From the NCBI RefSeq assembly GCF_001949145.1, contig NW_019091368.1, positions 1,196,138 through 1,260,137 on the forward strand: a stretch of DNA of 64,000 bases, written 5' to 3'. Every line of letters starts with the position of its first letter. Within the stretch, counting starts at the first letter, position 1. Source of the stretch: Acanthaster planci (Eukaryota; Echinodermata; Asteroidea; Valvatida; Acanthasteridae). Positions 38,301 to 50,300 of the stretch are shown in pieces. Under the pieces are notes generated by a model. That model saw only the letters and a program-made list of their open reading frames with translations. It searched no databases and was not told the origin of the DNA. The translations under genes and the position numbers were made by a program.

Positions 38301-41300
38301 TACCTGCACGTAAGCATGGTGCTCTGCAGTTATGACTTATAATTCTGGTTACCAGATATGAAGCTTGAAAGTCACATGGTCTTACATTTTAATCCTAGAG
38401 GCATCTTTCTCAAAACCAGTGAACATTTGGTTCTGTGCAAGATCACAAACACATATACCATACCTCTTTCCGTATCCTGAGCACCGATCACAAAGTAGCC
38501 ATTGAGGTCAGTGCGTTTGCCATGCAAGTCCACGGTTGCATAGGAGCGGTCGTCGTAGTGTCCGTTGAACAGGACCAGGCTCAGGTACTGCATCTTGACA
38601 TTGCCCACCCCACCGTCATAGAGTTCGATGAACTCCTCCTGCGTAGCCTGGCCGGGGTGCTCCACGTTGACCTCGTTGATGATGACATCGTTGGAGTAAG
38701 TGGGGCAGTCGTTGAGGCTCCTCGGGGTGTGGGGCCGGAGGACAAACGGCCGACGGGAACGTAGACTGGGCGACAGACAGCGACTCAAGGAGAAGCCAGA
38801 CATCTGGAGTGTCCTGGAATCAAACTGGAGAAAGCCCAGAGATTTCTGTTTGAGGCTCCCTATCTGCACTTGCATCGGTTCTATCTGGTGTACTAAGCTC
38901 TTCATTACTGCATCTGTTGGCAGCCCCAAGCAATGGGGGAAGGGGGGGTAAGCAACATTTATGAAAAGGAGTGCCCCAAATGGAAGTGAAGCTTATCATA
39001 CAAGGGGGCATATTTTAGTCAGAATTTCTGCTTTTAAAAACAGGAACTAACCGGTTGAGGCCAAAAGAACTTCGAAACACAGAAAAGGTATCTTCCCCCA
39101 AAAGAGGAAGCACACAATGGAACACTCCCTCTGGATCTGCTACCAATATCAATAAACAGAGGATATAAACCACAAAATGAGTCTTGCCGCCAATTTTTCT
39201 GATGCTTTGTTTCAGTTTGAAATAGAACGACCAATTCCAAGTGTTTATTTTGACACATCACTCCACTTGAAAGACTGACAAAAACAGTCATCCTGGGGAC
39301 GAACAGTTTAGGCTTCCAACTTACAGTGCAAGATTTATTTCAATGTCCGCAACTCTGAGGCTTCCAACTTACAGTGCAAGATTTATTTCAATGTGCGCAA
39401 CTCTGAAGTAAATCTGGCAACTTGCAACTCATTTTGCTAGACTGGGTTGCAACATAAGCAGTGTCCAAAACTTATGCCCCCCCCACAAAAATAGCCTCCG
39501 GTTTTTGGTCAGCGCATACATCGCCGTAGACCTGCGTGTTGGCAAAATAAAGTTTTTTTTTATTTAGTATATAACAATGTCCAAAAGCTGCCACACTTGC
39601 TTAATTGACTGGAATCCTACTATTCTGCATAATTTTAACATGTTTTTGATCGGGTACAGTTGAATAATATGTACAGTAAGGGAGTCCCTCCAGTTCCCTA
39701 TACATTTAGTCGGGCACTCTTGTTCAGATGACGTCATTTCTGAATTATACATTTACATCTGGGAACCAGACAAACGAGGTGGTCTTATGTCCTGTGTCCA
39801 TGTACAAGGTGATAATGCTTTTAAACAGTAAAAAGTGTGGGGGCCAGTTTGTTGTAATGTTGGTAATGGCCAGTGTTATGTGCACACGCAGACACCACAG
39901 ACATCATACGTTATACGTACATCATTTACAGAAAAAAAAAAGCATTGAAAAAAAAAAAAAGCTGTGTCGCTGCACCATTTTTGGAGCCAGCTCCTGACCA
40001 GAAACCGGAGAATTTTTTGGCCCAAGTTGAACATTTTCTTCTTTCTTTTCAAACTTAATTTGGCTTCAGGGCTCACCAGCATGGAAACCAGGAGATATCA
40101 TATGAGCTCATCCAGTGAGGGGAGAGGTGAGGGCTGGGGAGTGACTATCATTTCTCCAATCATTTTGCCAATTTTGTACAAGATTTATTTCTGTTTTAAT
40201 TTCTGTATTAAAGTTTGTAAGGTGTCCTTACACTTCTTGCACCTTGTTGTATTCAGTGAGATTTTGACTATTAAAGTAAAACACCTAAGTTTCTAGAAGT
40301 GAACCTTACGCCTGAGGCTGTGCTTGGTGTCAGTACGTTGGTTAGCCCCGTGGGCTTACTGTTCAGGTCTGTGTAGACAACAGCGTCAATCAGGCCCTGG
40401 GATGAAGGCGGACCACTCTCTGGAAATGAGGCTGCCGTGGATGCTCTATACAATGCCACAGCTCCGTACATGTGCCGCATGAACCCTGGGCAGGAAGACA
40501 GTGCAGCAAAGTCAAACAAATTATGGACCAAATGAAGGAACTTCTGACAAAAGGGCAAAAACCTTGCCCAAATCCAGGCCTGAATCTATCAAACCTGAAA
40601 ACTTATGCCAAGCTCAAGCCCATAACCTCCTGCTCACTAACGCAGACATCTATAACCACTCAACCACCATGCTTGCCAGGGTTGGCTTATAGAAGTCAAT
40701 CTGAAATAGCTGACCATAATCACTGATTTGAAATGATTTTTGGAAAGATTTTTTTTTTAACCATGTTCTGTTCAGTGTTAAGGCCACTTCATACTTCGGG
40801 CAAATGCACAAGTAACACAAATTGGACATAAAACACATTCACAGTGAAATTCGCTTGAGTTGAAATGTGGTCAACTGTTGTGAATTTGCAGTTGATTAAT
40901 CTGATGTTACAATTTCACATTTGTGTTTGCTTTCAGGACCAAGCAGGACCCAAAGAACCCCAAATGAGATTACGGTATACAAGCCCCAGGTACATGTATA
41001 ACGTAGGGCCTGAAAACCCAATCCATGTGTTTACCTGGGCAGACTACCAACCCAGTACTCAGAGGCAGAAGTCAAGGAAAGAACCACAAACCACCACACC
41101 AACCTGACTCCCCAAATTTTCATCGTTTATCACAAACACTTTTTTCTGTCAAATGAAGGGATCACACCGAGTTCGGATCCCTAACTGGCATTCTCCTTAC
41201 CATCGGCAAACAAGAACTGGGCCTTAGGCAGTACGTTTATGGTCCCCATGATGAAGTAACCCATGCTGTCTGTGGAGAATCCAGTCAGTGGTATGGTCCA

Positions 41301-44300
41301 ATAGGAGGCGTCACCTTCTCCATATAGCACCACCACAAAATCATCTGTTGGGATGCAAATGATAGTTTTACAAGTACAGAAGCTTGACTGAATAAAAAAT
41401 TCAAATCAATGTCAAAAGGAAGAGGGAGAAACTTCTAGTTGACAATGTAATCTACTGAAGGCAGGGCCATTTTTTTTCTCTGATAAATGAAAGGCAAATT
41501 CTTTGGTCTGTTCTATCCTCCTGCCTTCAAAAAGTATTTAAAACACCCAAAAATATACCTTTACCTCCGTAAGCCAATAAGAGGATACATAAAAAAAATC
41601 CAAAACTTTTTGGTTCCCCTAAAACATGCTTTGCCCCCAATTATTTGGTTCAGAATATGCCCTTGATTGAGGGCTTTCGAAATTACCAGAGCCATTTTAG
41701 TAATTTTAGAGTTTAACCCTAACAGTCCTCAGTCTTCCAACAGGTGAAGGATTGAGGACTGTTAGGGTTAAAGCCTTGAAAAGAATCCTGCACAATGGAA
41801 AACATAGGAACTGTCTACATTTTTCACACACAAAGTTTCCCTTTCGATCAGGAAAAAAATGAATGAGGGAATCATCAAAAGAGAGAGCTCGGTTTCGTTC
41901 TTTCTGATCCACACTGGAGCAGAATTACTGGGAAAATGGCCTTAAGACTCATTTTGACAGATCAGGTCACACATGTGACAAGCTACTACCCTTTAACCAA
42001 ATATGTAATTTCTTCGACTTTTAAGTCAATTACTGGGAATTGAAACAAATCTAGTTTCTCCTGAAAAAAGAGAAAGGTACCCGATGACACTGGTGATAGA
42101 CTGATACTCCTTGGTGGAACAAGCACACGGAATATCCAGTGTTGTATTCCAGATCTCTTAAGACCATCACAAAACCATCACAGACTGACGCAAGACCTCC
42201 AGTCTGAATTCAAGTCAAGTCACAAGCTATTCAAATGGACTGCAACAAAAGCATTACTTTGCCACTGTTCACCCTGTTACCTGTGACTGGTCTAGTGCGT
42301 GGTCTTGTGCATGGTCTTGTGTCTGGTCTTGTGCATGGTCTTGTGTCTGGTCTTGTGCATGGTCTTTTGTCTGGTCTGTGATGGTCTCAACTACAACACT
42401 GTGAATAATTCTTTCACCAAAAAGGTGTTGTGACTTGTCAACTTGCACATGCTCCTCAGGTTTATGAACAACCTTGTGAGTGCTGTGCCACCAACACCAC
42501 TACAGTAACACACGGAGCATCTTTTCGGATTAGTCTTTGATGTAACCATCAGCTAATCAGGGCATTTAGCTTACACAACTAGTAAAGCTCAAAGACTGAC
42601 CGAGGGAAGTGAAGCCAGCGCCAAGATCCCACAGCTCAATAAACTGCTCTGACGGTATCAAGTTCAGTTCGTTAATGATCAGGCCGGCATCCGGTCTACT
42701 TGGGCAGTGATTGGGTGCCTTGGGGGTGATGTGGGCCAGCTGGTAGACCGTGTTGTTCTGGCTGTCCACGCAGCGGTTGACTGACTCATCTCGATGGCTC
42801 CACGAGGCGTCCTCGTTGATTTGGAACCGGGGGGCGTGGGGCCGGAAATACTCAATCAGGTGCTGAGCAGTCTGGGCATCGTCCGTACCGTGGATGATGA
42901 CGTCCACGAGACCCTCGGTTGTCGGGGGCGAATTCTTGGGGTGATCTGCACTCTTCAGTCCTCGGTGCAGTGAGATGCCGTTGCTGCCCTCTCTAATCTT
43001 GCCCGTGGGGACTCGGAAGGGGGTCTGGTCTGGACGGGGGGAGGTCAGTCCACGGTAGCCGATGAGGTAGAAGCCATTTTTGTCTGTGTGCGCACTTCTG
43101 ATGCTCACGGTATTGTACAACCGCGGGTTCCTATTAGGGTTTCCCCTCCAAAAAAACTGAACCACAGAAATCAAGCATTTAGGGGTTTTTTGCGAATGCA
43201 TCTGAGAATGCCTACATGAAGGAAGAGGAGCCACTGATGGTAAAGTCTACTGCACTCCATCTCTAAATACAGTGGTCTTTAATAATCCTACTCAAAGCAA
43301 CGACATACACAAGTTAATGTGAGATGACCTGCTACACACCGATATGTTAAAGTGCAAAGAAAAAAGACTTCAAATATTTCGACATCGAAGGTTTTGGAGG
43401 TACATGTAGATTGGCCATCTCAAAACCAAGACACCATCAATTTATCCGTTGAAAACCAACACGACAGAAATAAGATGCAATTTCTTTCCACAGCCAACCG
43501 GGCTGATTTTGGAAACATACGAGGTCCAATTTTGTTTCTATGTTGGGTTGATGATGTCATGGGGAAAAAGGCGGATGCATGAAGCATGCATGAAGATACA
43601 TGTAACTGGCATCGTTGCAGCCCAAATGCACTAAAACAAAGAGTTTTGACATACATTAACATCTTGGATGCATAAATTTAAAATCTTACTCTTAGCTGGT
43701 CAAAATAATTGTGAAATTTGTTCTGAAAACGAAGGAGTACGAGAGATGGAAGGTCGAGAGGAATGTATCGTTGCGTGGCATACATACACATGTACATGTA
43801 AGAGTGCACTCGTGCTCATGTGCTGTGGTAAAAGAATATTCAGGGAGACTACGCCATGGAGAATAATGAAATCAGTATCAGAGTTAGCAGACCTAAATCT
43901 CTGGCCAAACTGCGAGCTACATGTACCTTGTACAGTGCACAAACACATATACATGTGAAGCTTCTAAAAAAACGACAGCACCCATGTGCGTGCTCGTTTG
44001 CCGAGTCTACATTTTCAGTGTGTCCAAGAAAAAGAGCTTAACACGTATCAGATTCTTAGACTGGAAGTGAGTGGATTCAATTCTTGTGACAGTAACTTTA
44101 ATTTACTCAGCGATGAATGAGGACGGCATGGAACCTGTCCACGTTGCCGGCAACTGCAACACAACGCGGGCGGTCAGTGAGGCTTTAATATGCGTTGCTT
44201 TTCTAAATTTGAAGTGCTTGTGTAGATGCTGGAAATTTGTCTATTCATCCAAAAATCCTTGGCAATTATTTATTTGCGGCTACCGGGAAGATTTAAAATC

Positions 44301-47300
44301 TACCTTTATTGCACTGTCTGGGACAATTGATTCAATATGTCATTGCACGGAAACCCTGAGAAAGAACACAAGTCTCAGTGTACGAGACTCCTGACTGAAA
44401 CTAGAAGCAGCACAAGACCGGGGTATGTTTCATTTTATGACAAAAACACAACAAATCATGCACTTAAACTTGATGGAACAATCAACGCAGTGGACGAGAA
44501 CTGCGCAAGAATATTGCATTTTGAGTGTGCTTCTACTGTCCCCTGAGACTTGCATGTGAAGATGCCCCGTGTTTACAGCTGTATCTCCCTGTGACATTTT
44601 GGGGACATCGGCATATCATAAATACATAATGAGTGTTTCTGAAATCGGCGAAAAAGGGACACAGGAAGTCCATTTTTTAAACTTTTTTTTAACCATAAAT
44701 GGGAAAACTGTTCAATTTATTCATGTTCATTTTGGAATATGGTCTTATCACCTGTTCTTTAAAACTTATAATTGGGAAAGAAGGGTTCATTTTCAATGCC
44801 TCTATAACAAGATCTAACAGGTCAGCTCCTCGATGTCAAATGGTCTCAAACTCTGCCAGCCACCACAGGATCCAACAGTGACATTCACTGTTCCACTACT
44901 GTCAGTTAGGCTGCAGCTGTTGACTGCATAATGCAATAAAGGCCCACATATACGTTGCACACTGGGCCACATAATGGCCGATTCTCTGTCAATCCACTCT
45001 TGTTTGAGTTGCACAACGCTGTCATCTGTCAGCGTATGAATTGGAGTGGAGGTACAGTTCAGGTTAGGATCACAATAAGGGTTAATAACACTTCACAAAA
45101 TGGTTACCAGAAGGTATCACCAATTTCTTTTGTTTGTCTGATTTTAGGGAGGATGCGGGAGGGGTGGGATGCTTAACTTGGCCCCTTTAACCCTCCTATG
45201 CTGAGGTCACTCTTGGGGTCATTTGGTAAACACCTCAAGGAAGCACAGCTGTGTTGTGTGGTGCACTGCACCTTTGTGCTGCCCAACAACTGTGCTTCAC
45301 TGTTTCATGTGCATCATTGTGCAGTAAACCAAATGCAGTGAAGAGGACTGCACAAAGGACCCTGGGTCATTTTNNNNNNNNNNNNNNNNNNNNNNNNNNN
45401 NNNNNNNNNNNNNNNNNNNNNNNNNNNNNNNNNNNNNNNNNNNNNNNNNNNNNNNNNNNNNNNNNNNNNNNNNNNNNNNNNNNNNNNNNNNNNNNNNNNN
45501 NNATTTGTGCTGTACAACCAAACGAGGGTTAAAGCCAGATCTCACTCGGTGTGACAATTAAACAGCCTCTGTAACTTTCGTTCTTGAACTCTTGCTCTCT
45601 TACCAGAAGCAGATCGTTAAGGGGGAACTGGGGGATCCCACCACTGGACAACTCCACGTACTGGCCAACGGCCTCAGACATGTCCAGGATGTTGACCTCA
45701 TTGATGACGATGGGAGGTGGAGGGCAGACGTTGGTCATCCCCGGGGAAGGAGGGCCCTCAGCGTACGCCAGGACCTCAAACGCATTTCTTGAGTAGCACC
45801 GAAGGATTGCTGTTTCTCCTGTAAGCATTGGTTAAATAAGCTTTTTCCTCTACAATTCACAATCGTCAATCATTACCATCTCAAATATCTCCTGACTCAT
45901 TTATCTGGAGAGTTTCAAGCCATTCCGCCACAATATAACTAGCAAAAAGCTTAAGCAGCTCTCTGCTAACATTGACCATATCATCTTAGACCTACGTACA
46001 TATAGTTTTTCTTTCTTTTCCTCACGAGTCACTAGTTGCCCGAACCACTTTTGAGTTCACTTCTAAAGGAATCTTTCAAAATGCAAATAATTAAGAACCT
46101 TGAATCCACAAGTCATTTTTTTGCCCTGAAGTCAAACTGAATGATACATTAAAATAGGACTTCAGTTTGCTTTTTCTAACACAAACCAGAACAGAATTAC
46201 CAAGAAAAATGACCTTCAGCCTCATCTTGTGACATCCAGTCACGAATGAGTTTGACAGCAATCCACAAAGTAATGGTGGCTGAGGTCTTAAGTACTTAAT
46301 CCATCAAAAACAAGCTAACCTATGGCTTTGGATAATGTACTTGGTTACGGCTGTTAGTCCCCCATGAGCCTCTAGGAAATGGGCACGGCTGCTAGCTAGT
46401 GGCTACCAGAGAATTAAACATTGTGGCAGCCATAGCCACTTCATTTAGACAAACCTTATTGAGTGATTCTATAGCAGTAGTAAAGTCATTTGTTTTAGTA
46501 CCTGCAGCGACCGTGTACTTCACCTCACTCTGGCCCGGGGTGAGGAGATCTAACAGCAACAAGTTGCTATCCCCATAGACCACGGCATCTATCAGATTGG
46601 CAGAAGTGGCCAGAGTACCGTCGGGAAAATCTGCCGACGAACCCTGCAACGAGTGCAAATGATGAAAAAAACTTTTGTGAGTCTGTAAATGAACCGTGAC
46701 CAGCTTCTACAAAGGCAGTGGGAGCTTCCTGGCCCTGGTGTGGCGCAGAAGAGCAGAAGGAAACATTGTGTTCTGTGAGGTGACACAAACATGCAGTCAA
46801 TGGCAACTTCTATCAGTCTGAATGAACACCGCCACAGATCACCAGAAACATTTCTCCCTCTGACCTCTGAAAAATACAAGCCCCAAAGTGTAGCAAAGAA
46901 AAGAGTCAAAGTCATCCTACCCTCCTGTGCATTTTTTTCGAACCCTCTGAAAGTTTAGACAGATGCGTGGCACACTCTGTACTCTTTATCCGTTAAGGTG
47001 CATCGAAAACTATAGACAGTTCTCACCCACTCCTGTTGCAAAGCATACACCTATGGGTGATTTTTTAATAGGTGATAAAAGTATCAACTGGTTTCAAATA
47101 CTCTCCCAGTTGCATTTGAAATTTGGACTCCTTTTTGTATGTAATTTAACCCTCATACATGAAGTCATCATTATCATGTATATATACACAATTCAACCAA
47201 AACGCCGCATTACATCAACTCAGAATTTCACTTTACACAGCACACTGCACACAAAATCTCAATGGCCCTAATCATTCCCGACGTCCATCTCAGCTCCCAA

Positions 47301-50300
47301 CGGGGAACATGCACAGCCACTCGGATCACAATAAATGTGACCAACTCTACAAATAAAGGCCCTCAACTCACGCTGTGCCTCCTCATGCAACAGACCATTC
47401 TATACACCTGCCAGAGATCAAGTCTAACTTTTACTGTACCTCGGGAATAGAACGTGTGACAGAGGTCAAAAATACACAAACTTGATTTTTATTAAAATGC
47501 TTCTCTATCTATGGGCATCACTTAAAATCAATTTGTCACACATAAGCCTGAGGGCCTTTTTCACAGAGCCAGTCACAAATGTTTCTGCCCTCATTATAAC
47601 GAGGTACCAGTAGGAAACCAATTTCCTCCTGGATGGTGAGAGAGACAAGTTGGGAGTCGGGGACACAGTGACTCGCCTAAAGTCACAAATAACCACCTGC
47701 TGGACTGAGTTACAAAACCTACATACATTAAAGGTTATATAACCACTGAGCCATACAACCCATTCCACTTTTATCGTTGTTGGTACTTATGGCAGACATT
47801 TGAACCAAGATATGGGATGGAGAGAACCCCCCCCCACCTTTGTGTTGGTCATTGTTTGATCAGAATCTCAGGAATTCTTTACAGACTTCTGGGGGATGTG
47901 TTAGGTAAAAATAGTCTAGAGTGTGTGTAGGGATTGGACAGGTAAGGGGGGTACCCCTCGGTCCCATATCTTGCCTGGTATAATGGCAGAAACTACAGAC
48001 TGGTAAGAGCAACAGAAGTTTGACATTAAACTACATGTAAATCATAGAGCCAGGACCCAATGAAGGCTTATCAAAAGGCACTCGTATGTACAACGTACAA
48101 AACTGCAAAGTTCAATCATGCTGCTTCTTCCCCTCAGGCAGGTAACAAATCAGTGGCCAGCCATTACAAAGCTCTTGTCATTTACACAGTCTGAAAGAAT
48201 TCAGAACATCGGTTGAGTAGAGTGCAACCAATGGGCATACCTTGTATATGGCCACTGCACCGGTGTTACCATCAAACCAATGGATCTCGCTGATCAGTAA
48301 CCGTGACGACTGGATGGAAGAGGGACCAATCACAAAGAATCCATCGGCATCAGTCTGGTAGTTGTGCAAATCAATGGCTCTGTAGGAGCTGCAGGGAATG
48401 TGGAATTTTTCAGCGTGGGAAAAAAAGGGTCAGTTATGAAAATGCCAAAGGATCACAGGCAACTGCACCACCACAGGAATGAGAAAACAACCTTCAGATT
48501 ATCCACGTCATTTACAGTGAAATGCATTTCTGCTAAAAAAAAATATTTGCATCCACGCTACACTTACATGTACATGAACATCTGCACCATACAATTTCTT
48601 TTAATCAAACTGCTAACCAGATTCGTTTGGACTTATTTCTAAAATGTTTTAGTTTTTGAGGATTTCTAATCAGGACCATAAGATCTGGTGCTGGTCAGGC
48701 AGTGCCCACAAATGTCTGTTTTTTCCCTCCAGAAGTGAAATCAGATAATTTCTCATGGAATGATTGTTAAAATACGCATCACAAAATACTTGAACAATGA
48801 CACTTCTGTCGTGTCACTTTGAGATGAAGGCAGAAAAAAAGATTTATAACGCTTTCAAAATGCATTGGATAAAATGACAGGACAAATGCATTTCAAACAT
48901 GTGGCTCATGCATGGTTTCTGGTGTGTCCTAACACACCAACTCACAAACGAACTCACAAAACTTGGATGCTGCCACAACCCTACAAGAACACAAACATAA
49001 TTAAAACATGTAGATCGTATCAACTTGTGCATATGCGTAACACTACATAACAGTTTCCAACTAGGAGGGCCCGGCTTATGACTGTCTCAGTGATATCAGT
49101 GACTCTCATTTGAGACAGCAGCAGGAAGTCCCCCCCCCAAGGTATTGATAACAGTCTCATTCAAGTTGCCATTCATTGTGCTCTTGGTTAAATGTTACCT
49201 GGTCATATCACATAAATGCTATGCTGACGCCAGCACAGCAACCAATGACAAAAGGGTAAATGTGCCCATTGCAGAGGTTGCACCCTCTCATGCTCATCGG
49301 ACTCTTGGGTGTGATGCTTTGTTGAAAGGAAAGGATTTTTTGTTTAACAGATCTTTACCTTTCTCCTTGGGTTCTGTAGAGGACAAGCACCATGTTATCC
49401 AGGGGGATTTGACCGAATCCACCATCGTAGAGTTCCACAAAATCTCCCTGAGGCAGTCCGGGCTGGACGATCCGAATCTCATTCAGGCGAAGTAGATCCA
49501 TGTAGTGGTCGATGGTTTCGACGTGTGTCACGTTGTTCTGTAGGCAATCTGCATTGATGGCTCCCGGCGAAGCTTGGCCCACTCCGAAAGACCTTGAGTC
49601 CAACCGTTGGCAGCAAGAGCACCGACTGATGGACCGGTCCCCTGACGAGGTGCTGCTTCCTTCTTCGTTCAGGATGGGTTGATGCGGAAGGAGCACATGA
49701 AGCAGATCCAGAGCGGGGCCTTCCCCGTACACAACAGCATCGATCAGATTGTAGTTAGTGGCAAAGCTTCCTTTCCTGAAACGCTGAGGTGGGCTCAAAT
49801 GGAGAGCAATGGCGTCAGGTCCCGGTTGAAGAAAACCGACGTTGACGTCAAATTCTAGACCGATGTCAACATTAGTGCCGTTCATCCATCCAACCACGCA
49901 AAATCCTTGGACATTAGTACTATAGCCCGTCAGGTCAATTGCTTGATAGGAGAGGGAGGTTCTTCCGTTGTAAAGGACGAGAGCAATGCCATCGAGGGGT
50001 TGCTGACCAATTCCACCATCGAAGATCTCAATAAACTGATTGGTCTGTGCATTTTCAGTGGCCACATTGACTTCATTGATAACAATATCTGGGAGGGTAC
50101 ACATGTTATCCCCACCCGGGGTTTGAATACTACTGGTGAAGGCTTCCAAACGGAGACGCTCAGATGATCTACATCGACTCAAGGATGTATTGACTTGGTT
50201 TGCTGGTTGAACGAGAGGCTGGCGACCAGGGGAGAGAATGTTAACAAGGGCACTGTCCTCTGGGTTCGAGGCATCACCATAGACGACTGCATCGACTAAA

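Noticed and set aside
44814-45014. Minus-strand frame with four cysteines considered as an extra LTD exon
   Set aside because: It has no LTD motif and is not needed: exons 5 and 6 already join in phase.
45529-45603. Continuation of LTD exon 5 to a stop codon
   Set aside because: A strong donor at 45603 ends the exon earlier, and exon 6 supplies the expected next segment in phase. The continuation would duplicate that segment and end the protein.
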